Positions 15,116 through 24,799 of a DNA stretch of 55,541 bases are shown in pieces. The DNA lies in assembly GCA_024689485.1 (NCBI GenBank), contig JAILDK010000107.1, forward strand, positions 1 through 55,541, in the 5' to 3' direction. Made by a program: the position numbers and the translations under genes. Source of the stretch: Fibrobacter sp. (lineage in GTDB: Bacteria; Fibrobacterota; Fibrobacteria; Fibrobacterales; Fibrobacteraceae). The notes beneath the pieces are model-generated. The model saw only the letters and a program-made list of their open reading frames with translations. It made no database searches and had not been told where the DNA came from. Position 1 is the first letter of the stretch, and the number at the start of each line of letters is the position of its first letter.

Positions 15116-16096
15116 CTATTCTCCGGTTTCGCGTTTGACGCGGATGACCGTTTCGACTTGCTCTTCGGAAAGTTGCGTGCGACGAGCGATTTCTGCAGGC
15201 GTGTATCCGCGACGATTCAGCTGGATCACGCGTTCCTTGTCCTGACGTTCTCTGTCGAAGCGCGTCATTTCGAGCGGATTCGGCTTAGGAATCGCGGTTC
15301 CCTTCATTGTATTATGACTCTGGGCGCGAACGTTCTGAACCTTATCCGGATCGCGATGAATGCCCTTGGGAACAGCTAAACCGGCGAGGGTATCGGAAAG
15401 AGACTGCATCGCCTTGGTAATGCGCTGTTTGGCGGTCGGGCGCAGAACGGGATGTTCCACTTCACCCTTCGCATTTTCAAATTCCACATCGTCCGTCGTC
15501 ACCAGGGTCGATTCTTGCTGGGACGATGCAAGCGTTTCGTCCGACTGTTTCGCATCATCGATAATCGAACGGCGATGGACTCGGGTGCGGTCCACAAAAG
15601 TCGGATCATCCAGACCGCCCTTCGGCGTTTTGAAACGGTTATCCTTGCGAATCTGTTCAAGCTGACGGGTGATCGCTTCCTGGCGGTTGCGCAGAATGAA
15701 GAAGACAACGCCACCGATGACGATCAAAGCGATCAGGCCGCCGATGATAAAGACAAAAACATTCGTTCCCGAACCTTCCTTTTCGACCGAAGATTCCTTC
15801 GCTTTGACAGAAGCTTTGGCAGGAGCCTTGACCGGAGCAGGAGCCGAGGCGTTCGATTCCAAATTGCGCATGGCAACAAGAACACCCCAGAGGGAATCAC
15901 GGTGAGCGATCGCCACCATTTTTTCATCAGGATCGTCTGCGGCAGCAAAGACAGCCATATCGGCTTCATCAATTTCTTCGCGCAGGGACAGATAACGCGC
16001 TCCATCCAGTTTCGGCTGGAACGGATCCGCTTTCAAAAAAGCGAAAAGCGCTATCGCGAGAACCAAGAGAACTGCGGGAACAATAAACTTCTTCAT
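15116..16096 (-). CDS. Membrane protein with two TM segments and a C-terminal putative helix-turn-helix
   Basis: A 326-residue protein of no named family. It has an N-terminal membrane segment (about 3-22), a 95-residue polar and Ala/Pro/Lys-rich stretch that should be periplasmic, and a second membrane segment (about 113-135, VFVFIIGGLIALIVIGGVVFFI). A cytosolic part of about 190 residues follows. The end reads NRRGYTPAEIARRTQLSEEQVETVIRV, which looks like a small helix-turn-helix of the type seen at the end of some membrane-anchored DUF6115-like proteins. A membrane-tethered DNA-binding or regulatory protein is possible, but the resemblance is short. It is the first gene of a pair with truA. 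Confidence 0.6.
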   Translation of the reverse strand: MKKFIVPAVLLVLAIALFAFLKADPFQPKLDGARYLSLREEIDEADMAVFAAADDPDEKMVAIAHRDSLWGVLVAMRNLESNASAPAPVKAPAKASVKAKESSVEKEGSGTNVFVFIIGGLIALIVIGGVVFFILRNRQEAITRQLEQIRKDNRFKTPKGGLDDPTFVDRTRVHRRSIIDDAKQSDETLASSQQESTLVTTDDVEFENAKGEVEHPVLRPTAKQRITKAMQSLSDTLAGLAVPKGIHRDPDKVQNVRAQSHNTMKGTAIPKPNPLEMTRFDRERQDKERVIQLNRRGYTPAEIARRTQLSEEQVETVIRVKRETGE

Positions 16097-16143
16097 ACAA
16101 CAAAAAATTTACAAATATTCTGATTCGAATTTTTAAAATCAAA

Positions 16144-16170
16144 CAAAAAGCCCCGGAAATCCGGGGCTTC
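16144..16170 (-). terminator. Terminator of the carB-carA operon
   Basis: Perfect 9-bp stem AAGCCCCGG (16148-16156) with CCGGGGCTT (16161-16169), loop AAAT. On the minus strand it is followed by a T run (16149-16145), 22 bp past the carA stop. Confidence 0.85.
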
Positions 16171-16191
16171 TGTGACAAAGCTAAAGTCCGA

Positions 16192-17349
16192 TTACTTCTT
16201 GTTTTCGAGAACAAGCTTGCGGCAATCATCGAAGAACGGATTCGAGTCATGCGGACCCGGAGCCGCTTCAGGGTGGAACTGCACAGCAATCATCGGAACC
16301 TTCTTCGAACGGAAACCTTCGATCGAATGGTCGTTCAAGTTCACATGCGTGATTTCAAGAACTTCCGGGTCGATGGATTCGTCGAGAACGGCGAAGTTGT
16401 GGTTCTGGGATGTCACCATGACACGTCCCGATTCCATGAACATCACCGGATGGTTTCCACCGTGGTGACCGAACTTGAGACGACCGGTTTTTGCACCGGA
16501 GGCGAGTCCGAGAATCTGAAGGCCAAGGCAGATGCCCATCACAGGAACCTTGCCGAGAATCGCCTGAGCGTTCTTCACCGCGTCTTTCACGCCGGCCGGG
16601 TCACCCGGGCCATTCGAGAAGAAAACGCCATCCGGATTCATCGCGAGCACTTCTTCTGCAGGCGTGTAAGCCGGGACCACCGTCACCTGGAAACCCTGAA
16701 GGCGGAGGTTGCGAAGAATGTTGCGTTTGATACCGAAGTCATAAGCGACGAGCTTCAAATCCGCAGCAGGAAGTTCCTGCGGCATTCCGAAACCCTTCAG
16801 GAATTCATCCGAGAATTCGTACTTTTCTTTGCACGTGACGGTTTCCACCATGTCGATGCCGTCGAGGCCCGCCCAAGCTTTCGCCTTGGCAACGCCTTCT
16901 TCCGGAGTCACGCTTCCCGAAGTGCAGATAAAGCCCTTGACCGTACCCTTTTCACGCAAAAGAAGCGTCAGGGCACGCGTATCGATTCCAGCGAGAGCCG
17001 GAATGCCATAGCGTTTGAGAGCTTCGGTCAGTTCTTCTTCCGAGCGCCAGTTCGACGACGGATTGATCTGCTGAACGAGCAAACCGCCCGCCTGGAATTT
17101 GGGACTTTCCATGTCTGTTTCATTCACACCGACGTTACCGATTTCGGTTTCGGTGAGAGTCACAAACTGTCCTGCATAAGACGGGTCGGAAAGAATTTCT
17201 TGGTAGCCCGAAAGCGAAGTGTTGAACACAACTTCACCGAAGGAATCTACCGGTGCGCCCATCGAGTAACCGTAAAAGACGCTACCGTCTGCCAAAGCGA
17301 GAAACGCTTTGCGTTCACGTTGGAGTTTCCATTTTTCTTGTAATGTCAT
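16192..17349 (-). CDS. carA: Carbamoyl-phosphate synthase small subunit (CarA)
   Basis: CarA is the glutaminase subunit that feeds ammonia to CarB for carbamoyl phosphate, the start of pyrimidine and arginine synthesis. The frame opens upstream, but the ATG at 17347-17349 has a GAAGGA ribosome site and gives the family N-terminus (385 residues). The N-terminal domain has SGYQEILSDPSYAGQ, ALAGIDTRALT and SNGPGDP. The glutamine amidotransferase class I domain follows, with the nucleophile in MGICLGLQIL, then VTSQNHNFAV, and histidine/glutamate in VQFHPEAAPGPHDS near the end. It is downstream of carB with a gap of 14 bp, the reverse of the common carA-carB order. argB and argD lie 15 kb away. 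Confidence 0.97.
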   Translation of the reverse strand: MTLQEKWKLQRERKAFLALADGSVFYGYSMGAPVDSFGEVVFNTSLSGYQEILSDPSYAGQFVTLTETEIGNVGVNETDMESPKFQAGGLLVQQINPSSNWRSEEELTEALKRYGIPALAGIDTRALTLLLREKGTVKGFICTSGSVTPEEGVAKAKAWAGLDGIDMVETVTCKEKYEFSDEFLKGFGMPQELPAADLKLVAYDFGIKRNILRNLRLQGFQVTVVPAYTPAEEVLAMNPDGVFFSNGPGDPAGVKDAVKNAQAILGKVPVMGICLGLQILGLASGAKTGRLKFGHHGGNHPVMFMESGRVMVTSQNHNFAVLDESIDPEVLEITHVNLNDHSIEGFRSKKVPMIAVQFHPEAAPGPHDSNPFFDDCRKLVLENKK

Positions 17350-17363
17350 TGTTGCGGTCCTTC

Positions 17364-20300
17364 TTAAACGTTCACCTTGGGAGCGTGGCGCTGATATTCC
17401 TGAATCGAGCAAACTTCCACGCGGAACTTGCCATCACCAAATTCGCCCTTCATATCTTCCAAGCCTTCGATGGTCGCTTCGAGAGCGTCGATGGTCGTGG
17501 TGATAGGAATGCCGCGGAGAATGCAAGTGGAGCGAATCTTCGCTTCGTCCTTCGCAGCCTTGGCGCCCGGAGTCGGCGTATTTACGATCCACGCAAGATC
17601 CTTTTCATCGATCAAGTCGAGAACGTTCGGGCGGCCGTCCGAAATGCGGAACACGCCGTGCGTTTTGATGCCGTGATTGCGAAGAACAGTACTCGTTCCG
17701 CGGGTCGAGTAAATTTCGAATCCGAGTTTCACAAGGCGCTGTGCAAACGGCACCACCGTTTCCTGGTCTTCGTCCTTGACGCTGAGGAAAATGTTTCCCT
17801 GCATCGGCACGTAGTTTCCAGCGCCGACCTGACTCTTGATGTAAGCCATCGAATGACGGAAATCAAGGCCCATGACTTCACCGGTGGACTTCATTTCCGG
17901 GGAAAGGATTACGTCAACGCCCGGGAAGCGGGCAAACGGGAACACCGCTTCCTTCACCGCGTAATACTTCGGCGTAAAGAGCTTCGTGTAACCGAGATCC
18001 TTGAGCTTCTTACCCGCCATCACCAAGGATGCGAGCTTTGCAAACGGAATACCCGTCGCCTTCGAAACGAACGGAACCGTACGGCTTGCACGCGGGTTCA
18101 CTTCGATCACGTAGATATCGTCCCCGTGAACAGCGAACTGGACGTTCATCAAACCGACGACGTGAAGTTCCTTGGCAAAGGCGATCGCATAACCGCGGAG
18201 ACGTTCCTGAATTTCCTTCGAGAGCGTCGGAGGCGGAATCGTACAAGCGGAGTCACCAGAGTGAATACCCGCAAGTTCGATGTGTTCCATGATTCCGCAG
18301 ATTTCTGCCGTTTCACCGTCAGAGATGCAGTCGACATCGCATTCCGTCGCCTGTTCAAGGAAGTGGTCAATCAAAATCGGGCGGTCCGGAGAAACTTCGA
18401 GAGCTTCTTCTTCCATGTACTTGCGAAGGCCCGCTTCATCGTGGACGATGCACATGGCACGTCCGCCAAGAACGAAACTCGGACGAGCGAGAACCGGGAA
18501 GCCGATCTTGTGAGCGATCGCAATCGCTTCGTCCGCCGTCTGAGCCATGCCCGAAGGCGGCTGCAAAACGCCGAGCTTGTTCACGATTTCACCGAAGAGT
18601 TTGCGGTCTTCCGCAGCATCGATCATCGCAGGCGCCGTACCGATAATGTGAACGCCGTTCGCTTCGAGCTGATCGGCAAGGTTCAGCGGAGTCTGGCCGC
18701 CGAACTGAACGATTGCACCGTCGCACTTTTCGTGACGGTAAACGTTCAATACATCTTCGAGGGTCAGCGGTTCAAAGTAAAGCTTGTCACTCGTATCGTA
18801 GTCAGTCGAGACCGTTTCCGGGTTCGAGTTCACCATGACCGTTTCAAAGCCCGCCTTGCGCAGAGCAAAGGAAGCGTGAACGCAGCAGTAGTCGAATTCA
18901 ATACCCTGACCGATACGGTTCGGGCCACCGCCAAGAATCATGATCTTCTTCTTGGTCGAAGGCTTTTCACCCGGACGGAGACCGGTACCGTCGCCCAGCT
19001 GACCTTCCGTCGGATTTTCAAAACGGTTGTCGTTATGGCGATAGGTCGAATAGAGGTACGGCGTATAAGACTGGAATTCCGCAGCACAGGTATCGACCTG
19101 GGCAAAGCTCGGCACGACGCCGATCTTTTCGCGGGCTTCGCGGACTTCGAGTTCCTTCGAACCGAGAATCCATGCAATCTGACGATCCGAGAATCCGAGT
19201 TCCTTCGCCTGGAGGAAGAGAGCCGGATCCTTGGCAAGACCTTCGAGAGTCTTGGCAGAACGGATTTCGTCTTCGAACATCGCGATTTCTTCGAGTTCGC
19301 GGAGGAACCACTTGTCGATCTTGTTGATTTCGTGAATCTTGTCGACGCTCCAACCGCGACGGAAAGCGGCGCGGACAAAGAAGATGCGGTTCGTCGAAGG
19401 ACGCTTGAGTTCCTGCGCGAGAACTTCATCGGAAACTTCTTCGAAGTGAACGTCCTTGCCGTCTGCGCCATAGCCTGCGCGGCCCGTTTCGAGGGAGCGC
19501 ATCGCCTTTTGGAAAGACTGCTTGAACGTGCGGCCAATCGCCATCACTTCACCGACGGACTTCATCTGAGTTCCGAGAGTCGTATCGGCACCGTTGAACT
19601 TTTCAAAGGCGAAGCGCGGAACCTTGGTGACGATGTAGTCGATCGAAGGTTCAAAGCAAGCCGGCGTCACCTTGGTGATGTCGTTCAAAATTTCATCGAG
19701 GGTATAACCCACGGCGAGCTTCGCTGCAAACTTTGCAATCGGGAAGCCCGTTGCCTTGGAAGCGAGAGCCGAAGAACGGGAAACACGCGGGTTCATTTCG
19801 ATTACCACGATACGGCCGTTTTTCGGGTTCAAGGCGAACTGCACGTTCGATCCACCGGTATCGATACCGATTTCGCGCATCACAGCGATCGAAGCGTCAC
19901 GCAGCTTTTGATATTCGCGGTCGGTGAGCGTCAAAGCCGGAGCAACCGTAATCGAGTCGCCCGTATGAACACCCATCGGGTCCAGGTTTTCAATGGAGCA
20001 GACGATCACGCAGTTGTCCTTGTGGTCGCGCATCACTTCCAATTCAAATTCCTTCCAACCTTCAATCGATTCTTCGATCAAAACTTCGGAAGTCGGGCTG
20101 TAATAAAGACCGCGCTGAACAATCGTTTCAAATTCTTCTTCGTTGTGAGCGATACCGCCACCGGTTCCACCTAAAGTAAAACCCGGGCGAATCACCACGG
20201 GCCAACAGTCAAGAGAATTTCGAGCGGCAATCGCTTCTTCAAGCGTGTTTGCCGAAATGCTTCTCGGCATGTCCAGTCCGATGCGTTCCATCGCTTCCTT

Positions 20301-20696
20301 AAAGAGTTCGCGATCTTCTGCCTTGTTGATGACATCCGGACGGGCACCGATCATTTCCACGTTGTAGCGGGAAAGAACGCCTTTCTTGTGAAGCTTCATC
20401 GCGAGGTTCAAAGCGGTCTGACCGCCGAGAGTCGGAAGAAGCGCATCCGGACGTTCGCGGCGGATGATTTCCGTCAGCGCCTGGGCGGTAAGCGGTTCAA
20501 TATATGTACGGTCGGCAAAATCCGGGTCCGTCATGATGGTCGCCGGGTTCGAATTGACCAGGACGACTTCGTAGCCTTCGGCTTTCAGCGATTTACACGC
20601 TTGAACACCGGAGTAGTCGAATTCGCAAGCCTGACCGATGACGATCGGGCCGGAACCGATGAGCATGATTTTTTTGAGATCTTCACGTTTTGGCAT
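17364..20696 (-). CDS. carB: Carbamoyl-phosphate synthase large subunit (CarB)
   Basis: The large synthetase subunit has two ATP-grasp halves that phosphorylate bicarbonate and carbamate. At 1110 residues it is slightly longer than the E. coli protein (about 1073). The start reads [20 protein letters not shown], the second half [19 protein letters not shown] near 550, and the ATP-grasp loops [13 protein letters not shown] near 175 and [11 protein letters not shown] near 730. The MGS-like allosteric domain is at the C-terminus ([19 protein letters not shown]). The dense, biased codon use makes a 973-codon open frame on the opposite strand, which is a shadow. The 309-bp upstream region holds a direct repeat that could be a control site. 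Confidence 0.98.
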   Translation of the reverse strand: MPKREDLKKIMLIGSGPIVIGQACEFDYSGVQACKSLKAEGYEVVLVNSNPATIMTDPDFADRTYIEPLTAQALTEIIRRERPDALLPTLGGQTALNLAMKLHKKGVLSRYNVEMIGARPDVINKAEDRELFKEAMERIGLDMPRSISANTLEEAIAARNSLDCWPVVIRPGFTLGGTGGGIAHNEEEFETIVQRGLYYSPTSEVLIEESIEGWKEFELEVMRDHKDNCVIVCSIENLDPMGVHTGDSITVAPALTLTDREYQKLRDASIAVMREIGIDTGGSNVQFALNPKNGRIVVIEMNPRVSRSSALASKATGFPIAKFAAKLAVGYTLDEILNDITKVTPACFEPSIDYIVTKVPRFAFEKFNGADTTLGTQMKSVGEVMAIGRTFKQSFQKAMRSLETGRAGYGADGKDVHFEEVSDEVLAQELKRPSTNRIFFVRAAFRRGWSVDKIHEINKIDKWFLRELEEIAMFEDEIRSAKTLEGLAKDPALFLQAKELGFSDRQIAWILGSKELEVREAREKIGVVPSFAQVDTCAAEFQSYTPYLYSTYRHNDNRFENPTEGQLGDGTGLRPGEKPSTKKKIMILGGGPNRIGQGIEFDYCCVHASFALRKAGFETVMVNSNPETVSTDYDTSDKLYFEPLTLEDVLNVYRHEKCDGAIVQFGGQTPLNLADQLEANGVHIIGTAPAMIDAAEDRKLFGEIVNKLGVLQPPSGMAQTADEAIAIAHKIGFPVLARPSFVLGGRAMCIVHDEAGLRKYMEEEALEVSPDRPILIDHFLEQATECDVDCISDGETAEICGIMEHIELAGIHSGDSACTIPPPTLSKEIQERLRGYAIAFAKELHVVGLMNVQFAVHGDDIYVIEVNPRASRTVPFVSKATGIPFAKLASLVMAGKKLKDLGYTKLFTPKYYAVKEAVFPFARFPGVDVILSPEMKSTGEVMGLDFRHSMAYIKSQVGAGNYVPMQGNIFLSVKDEDQETVVPFAQRLVKLGFEIYSTRGTSTVLRNHGIKTHGVFRISDGRPNVLDLIDEKDLAWIVNTPTPGAKAAKDEAKIRSTCILRGIPITTTIDALEATIEGLEDMKGEFGDGKFRVEVCSIQEYQRHAPKVNV

Positions 20697-21005
20697 AGTA
20701 CCTTCGCTTGGGGCTAAATCGTGAAAATTTTAGAAAAAGAACCCTTACCGGAAAAGGGAAAAATTTTATCTTTTTTGCATCCAAAATCGCGGGACCGCAA
20801 GTCCTAGTGGGAGCTAGTTCTCTCTCCAAAATCCCCCTTCCAAAAAATCACAAATTCGTCATAGCAAATCACAAACTTGTTATGTACGTTTCAAAAATGT
20901 CATTTTGAAAATGGACTCTTTTTGGGGGCATTTCTGCCAAAAGAACTCCAAAAATCCATGCGATTTATCTCTCATGATGTAAACGGAATATTAGATTTAT
21001 AGTAT
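20697..21005. other. 309-bp divergent intergenic region between carB and the degenerate GGDEF gene
   Basis: No gene is convincing here; the one plus-strand frame (20708-20908) has no good start or recognisable sequence. Visible structures are a near-perfect direct repeat at 20845-20884, an inverted repeat TTTCAAAA (20889-20896) with TTTTGAAA (20903-20910), a small hairpin CCCTT/AAGGG near 20742, and GGAC/GTCC near 20793. The region must carry promoters for both genes, but I cannot place -35/-10 boxes with confidence. Confidence 0.5.
20845..20884. promoter_or_regulatory. Imperfect tandem direct repeat, 21-bp period, possible operator
   Basis: AAATCACAAATTCGTCATAG at 20845-20864 is followed one base later by a copy with three differences at 20866-20884. 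The 21-bp period equals two turns of the helix, so a regulator could bind both on one DNA face. The repeat lies between the divergent carB and GGDEF genes, about 150 bp from carB and 120 bp from the GGDEF gene. Confidence 0.4.
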
Positions 21006-22358
21006 ATGAAATGGAAACTCTACATTCTTTGGCTGATCTTTTTCTTTGCAGGTGTCATCTTCGTTTATGTTTTACCTGCGGATTCCCTTTCCCCGTCCCT
21101 CCGCTATTTGTTCCTGGGAATTTGGGGAGCGGTCGTCAGCGCCCTCTTTAACGTAATTACGCACAAACTAAGCAATCGTTCCAAGGAAGATCCTTTCGAC
21201 GCTCTCACCAAAAGAGTCCCCGAAACGCAGTTCGTCCCCGTCGTCGGCGGCAAGGAACAGACACAAGGCTCCGACATTCCCGCCTACAAAAAAGCGGAAG
21301 AAGAAGCCGCAGCCGAAATGCGTGCACAAGTCGCCAAGCCGAAGATCATCGCCCCGGATTTCCCCGACGAAAGCTGGATCGACTTCACACATGAACTTTT
21401 GCACAACCGCCCGTTCCCCGAAGTGGTCCGCATGCTGAACGATCTTCTGCCGAAGATTTTCAAGAACGCCTCGGGCGTGCTCTACATGTACAGCAACAAT
21501 CAGTCTGAGCTGCACCAGATTTTTGCATTCGGTCCGAACCTGATCAGCGACCCGGTCATTTCCCGCTCCGAATGCGCAAGCTACGACAGCGCAAAAATCG
21601 TCGTCGCCGACTACTCCGACCCGCAGCACGTCAGCGGTTGCATTCACCTGCACCACCGTCCGCAGGGATATTCCTTCTGCGCACCGATCGAAGGTCTCGA
21701 AGAACACTTCGGCGTTCTCACCATTCAAGTGGACGCCTTGCCGGAAGGCGAAACGACCGAAACCTGGAAGACCAAGATTTCGATGGTCGCCACCGCATTC
21801 GGTCTCTTTGTCGCCAACCAGAATTTGCAGCTCCGTTTCAAGAGCCAAAGCCTGCGCGATCAGCTCACCGGCCTTGTGAACAAGCGCTACATGGAAGAAG
21901 CTTTGACCCGCGCCGTCAGCGAAGCCCGTCGTCACGGAACGCCGATCGGCATGATCATGATTTCTCCGGACAATCTGGAAACCCTCAAGACTTCCCACGG
22001 CGCCCATGCCGCAGAACAGATGCTTTGGGAACTCGCCCAGCGCCTTCCCCGCTACATCCGCACCGAAGACATTCCGAGCCGCTACGCAGACAACACGCTC
22101 TGCGTTCTGCTCCCAGGCGCCGACAAGGTTCGCACCCAGCAGCGCGCCGAAAAGATTCGCCACGAAATCGAGAATCTTCAAGTCGCTTACGGGAACCTGA
22201 TTTTGCAGACAACGCTAAGCCTTGGCGTCGCCATTTACCCGGACAATGCGAAAAATGCTTCCGAGCTCGTCTCCGTTGCCGAACAGGCGATGCAGCAGGC
22301 AGAAGCCCTCGGCAAGAATCAGGTTTGCCTGGCGCAGACTACGCCTCCGGGAAATTAA
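21006..22358 (+). CDS. Membrane-anchored GAF-like/degenerate GGDEF protein
   Basis: A 450-residue protein with two close N-terminal membrane segments (about 3-22 and 30-50). A charged linker leads to a GAF-like sensory domain (about 115-275; ASGVLYMYSNNQSELHQIFAFG, YSFCAPIEGLEEHFGVLTIQV). The GGDEF-fold domain (about 280-440) opens with LRDQLTGLVNKRYMEEAL and ends with TLSLGVAIYP and AEQAMQQAEALGKNQV, both typical. The catalytic signature is lost: the family RYGGDEF reads RYADNTL near residue 359. Diguanylate cyclase activity is therefore unlikely; GTP or c-di-GMP binding, or a scaffold role, is possible. The two-membrane-segment start is common in uncharacterised Fibrobacter signalling proteins. 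It is monocistronic with a terminator. Confidence 0.8.
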   Translation: MKWKLYILWLIFFFAGVIFVYVLPADSLSPSLRYLFLGIWGAVVSALFNVITHKLSNRSKEDPFDALTKRVPETQFVPVVGGKEQTQGSDIPAYKKAEEEAAAEMRAQVAKPKIIAPDFPDESWIDFTHELLHNRPFPEVVRMLNDLLPKIFKNASGVLYMYSNNQSELHQIFAFGPNLISDPVISRSECASYDSAKIVVADYSDPQHVSGCIHLHHRPQGYSFCAPIEGLEEHFGVLTIQVDALPEGETTETWKTKISMVATAFGLFVANQNLQLRFKSQSLRDQLTGLVNKRYMEEALTRAVSEARRHGTPIGMIMISPDNLETLKTSHGAHAAEQMLWELAQRLPRYIRTEDIPSRYADNTLCVLLPGADKVRTQQRAEKIRHEIENLQVAYGNLILQTTLSLGVAIYPDNAKNASELVSVAEQAMQQAEALGKNQVCLAQTTPPGN

Positions 22359-22374
22359 CCACTAGAATGTAAAG

Positions 22375-22406
22375 CAAAAAGCCCAGCCGGTTGGCTGGGC
22401 TTTTTT
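22375..22406. terminator. Bidirectional terminator between the GGDEF-like and hydrolase genes
   Basis: Perfect 10-bp stem AAGCCCAGCC (22379-22388) with GGCTGGGCTT (22393-22402), loop GGTT, A run on the left and T run on the right. Confidence 0.9.
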
Positions 22407-22421
22407 CATGGTTGAATTTTT

Positions 22422-23537
22422 TTAGAGAGTCGAATGTTTGTCGAAGAATTCGAAGGTTTCGCGGTAAGCCTTTTCACGGGCATCTTTCGCGGAAAGATAC
22501 AGATCGTGCAGACCGCCTTGGATTTCGTCAAACGTCACATGCGGACCGAGCCGATGTCCGAACTTTTTCATGTTGTTGATATCCAGCACGCCGTCGCAGT
22601 GCGTGTATTCTTCGGTCCAATTCTCATCTCGAATGCTGCAGTCGCTGTGCATCAAAAGAATCGGCGTTTCCACGTTCAAGCCTTTTTGAACCTGTTCGTG
22701 CGCGGTGTGAATGGCCCGAATCCAGCCGAGATCCTTCATGGGGCTGATAGGCGGTTTTAGGCGCGTATCATATTCCCATTCACCGTGATAGTCTTTGCGC
22801 AGACTGTAGCTGTAATTCGGATTCGGCAGATCGTTCACCGGGAAATCCGGAATCAACGAACCGACAGCCGATGCTACCGGAACCAAAACATTTCGTGCAA
22901 ACCATTGCAGGTTCATTTCGAGGAACGGGCTGCTCAAAACGATGGCAGCCAAGTCCTGACCGTGGCGGTGCGCCTCTGCATAAAGCGGCACAATCAAGCC
23001 ACCCGTGCTGTGGCCGATCAAATATTCAGGCAACCGAGTCTTCGTCGAATCCGAAGGCGTCATCAGCGAACGGGAAAGCGTTTGCGCCATCGACAAAGCC
23101 GAATCGATTTCCGGGAAGTACTCCTGGATTTCGCGAGCGCGGAACGGATCATCGTCGCTGCGAAGGGAACGTCCATAGAAATGCAGATCGATGGCAAAGA
23201 AGGCGTAGCCCGCCGAATCGGTCTTTTGGGCAAGTTCCCGGTTGAAGTAATAATCGTTATAACCGTGAACATACAAGACGATGCCTTTGTAAGCTCGCGA
23301 GGAATCCGACGGATACTGAATCAAAGTCGCCCGATACTTTCCCTGAATCGGATAAACTTTAAACGGTTCTCCCAAGAGCGGGTCTGTTTCCGCGAATTCG
23401 ATCGATTCCACAACCGCTTTCGCTTCCGCATCCTGGACATCGGAATTGCAGGCACACAATCCACCCCCTGCAACAGCCGCCAAGGCGAAAAGGGACACGA
23501 TCCCCCTCGACGACTTTTTCAAATTCCCTAAAACCAT
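22422..23537 (-). CDS. Alpha/beta hydrolase lipoprotein (monoacylglycerol lipase-like)
   Basis: A protein of about 371 residues. From the ATG at 23537 the signal peptide is MVLGNLKKSSRGIVSLFALAA followed by the lipobox LCAC. The frame continues upstream with other possible starts (MPVYL at 23558), so the start is uncertain. The hydrolase fold has GIVLYVHGYNDYYF (oxyanion region), AFFAIDLHFYGRS, and the nucleophile elbow LIGHSTGGLI. Further on are an acidic stretch PILLMHSDCS and a terminal catalytic histidine candidate in GGLHDLYLS. The pattern fits the lysophospholipase/monoacylglycerol lipase group with a cap domain. Its substrate cannot be read from sequence. It stands alone in the minus direction. 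Confidence 0.8.
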   Translation of the reverse strand: MVLGNLKKSSRGIVSLFALAAVAGGGLCACNSDVQDAEAKAVVESIEFAETDPLLGEPFKVYPIQGKYRATLIQYPSDSSRAYKGIVLYVHGYNDYYFNRELAQKTDSAGYAFFAIDLHFYGRSLRSDDDPFRAREIQEYFPEIDSALSMAQTLSRSLMTPSDSTKTRLPEYLIGHSTGGLIVPLYAEAHRHGQDLAAIVLSSPFLEMNLQWFARNVLVPVASAVGSLIPDFPVNDLPNPNYSYSLRKDYHGEWEYDTRLKPPISPMKDLGWIRAIHTAHEQVQKGLNVETPILLMHSDCSIRDENWTEEYTHCDGVLDINNMKKFGHRLGPHVTFDEIQGGLHDLYLSAKDAREKAYRETFEFFDKHSTL

Positions 23538-23802
23538 GAAGCAAAGATATACAGGCATCGACCGCTTCACAAGGCTATGGAACCCTACATATTTCATACA
23601 AATGCCCGAATTTCGCAAAACATTTCACATTTCGACACCAATCGGTGATAGTTCGCCCCTATAGCAAGGCATTGCCTAAAAGAATTGGACATCTCGTAAA
23701 AGGAGTTCTAATTTGCGCATTGCAGTCCAAAAGTCTTCGGACCCGGACTCATTTTTTTATCTTTGCCCATTCGAAAAGCCGTTCCAACCGGAGGTTACCC
23801 AC

Positions 23803-24642
23803 ATGAACTATCCCTACAAGCGCATTTTGACCATTCAAGACGTCTCTTGCGTCGGACAATGTTCGGCAACGGTCGCCCTGCCGGTTATTTCGGCCTGCGG
23901 AATTGAAACATCCGTGTTGCCGTCGGCGGTCCTTTCGACCCATACGGGCGGTTTTCAAGGATTCACCTTTCGCGATCTGACGGACGACATTCCAAAGATT
24001 TTGGAACATTGGAAACGTGAAAAGATCCAATTCGACGCCTTTTACACGGGCTATTTGGGAACCCCGAAGCAAATCGCCTATGTGCGCGATGTGCTGCATT
24101 CGGTGAGAAAGCCGAACAGTGTGAACATCGTGGACCCTGCGATGGCGGACAATGGAAAGCTCTACGTCGGATTCGACAATTCCATTGTAGAAGCGATGAG
24201 ACCTCTCATCAGCGACGCGGACTATGCTCTGCCGAACATCACCGAAGCGGCGCTTCTCACGGAAAACGAATACCGGGAAACCTATGACGAAGCCTATATT
24301 CAAAAGCTTTCCGAAGACCTGGTAAAGCTGGGAGCGAAGACCGTCATTTTGACAGGCGTCAGCTACACAGCAGAAACGACCGGCGTCTCCGTTTTTGCGG
24401 ACGGAAAGATTTCTTACTACGCGCACCGGAAGATTTCCAAGGGAAGTCACGGGACGGGCGATGTTTACGCATCGACCTTCGTCGGGGCGCTTCTCCGCGG
24501 CAAAACACCTTTCGACTCGGCAAAGATCGCTGCTGAATTCACCGTCAAATGCATTGAAAATACGGTCGGAGATCCGAGCCACTGGTACGGAGTCAAGTTC
24601 GAAACGGCCCTGCCAGAGTTGATTTCTGCCTTAAACGCCTAG
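23803..24642 (+). CDS. Pyridoxal/pyridoxamine kinase-like PfkB-type kinase
   Basis: A 279-residue cytosolic kinase expected to phosphorylate pyridoxal, pyridoxine or pyridoxamine in vitamin B6 salvage. It starts RILTIQDVSCVGQCSATVALPV, where the family reads ISIQSHVVYGHVG, and contains PSAVLSTHTGGF near 45, a YTGYLGTP segment near 85, VDPAMADNGKLY near 117 and the anion-hole motif GSHGTGDVYAS with the catalytic aspartate near 228. The ATG at 23803 (GGAGG upstream) matches the family start. An in-frame TTG at 23713, also with AGGAG, would add 30 unrelated residues. This is the PdxY/PdxK-type family often annotated as pyridoxamine kinase; the exact substrate is uncertain. Confidence 0.88.
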   Translation: MNYPYKRILTIQDVSCVGQCSATVALPVISACGIETSVLPSAVLSTHTGGFQGFTFRDLTDDIPKILEHWKREKIQFDAFYTGYLGTPKQIAYVRDVLHSVRKPNSVNIVDPAMADNGKLYVGFDNSIVEAMRPLISDADYALPNITEAALLTENEYRETYDEAYIQKLSEDLVKLGAKTVILTGVSYTAETTGVSVFADGKISYYAHRKISKGSHGTGDVYASTFVGALLRGKTPFDSAKIAAEFTVKCIENTVGDPSHWYGVKFETALPELISALNA

Positions 24643-24672
24643 AAAAGTCCCTTTCCAGACCGCAATCCGTCT

Positions 24673-24709
24673 GAAGTTAAGCTACGGCTAACTTCATGTG
24701 TCCTTTTTT
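24673..24709 (+). terminator. Possible terminator after the pyridoxal-kinase-like gene
   Basis: Stem GAAGTTA (24673-24679) with TAACTTC (24689-24695), extended by GC pairs, and a six-T run at 24704-24709. The T run starts eight bases after the stem, which weakens the call. Confidence 0.5.
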
Positions 24710-24799
24710 ATACATAGCACTTCAATTTGCAAATGCGTTTTGCTATATTTTGCGCGCTCAAAATGAGTATTTATCGCTGGAACAACAAGAGGTTCACTC

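Noticed and set aside
17253-20174. 973-codon open frame on the plus strand opposite carB
   Set aside because: It is a shadow created by the strong codon bias of carB; it has no recognisable motifs and runs across the carA/carB junction.
20708-20908. 66-codon plus-strand frame in the carB upstream region
   Set aside because: No ribosome site, no recognisable sequence, and it covers the inverted and direct repeats.
24720-24770. Bacteroidota-type promoter (TAnnTTTG) upstream of maeB
   Set aside because: TATATTTTG is near the motif but the spacing does not fit and no matching -33 element is clear.
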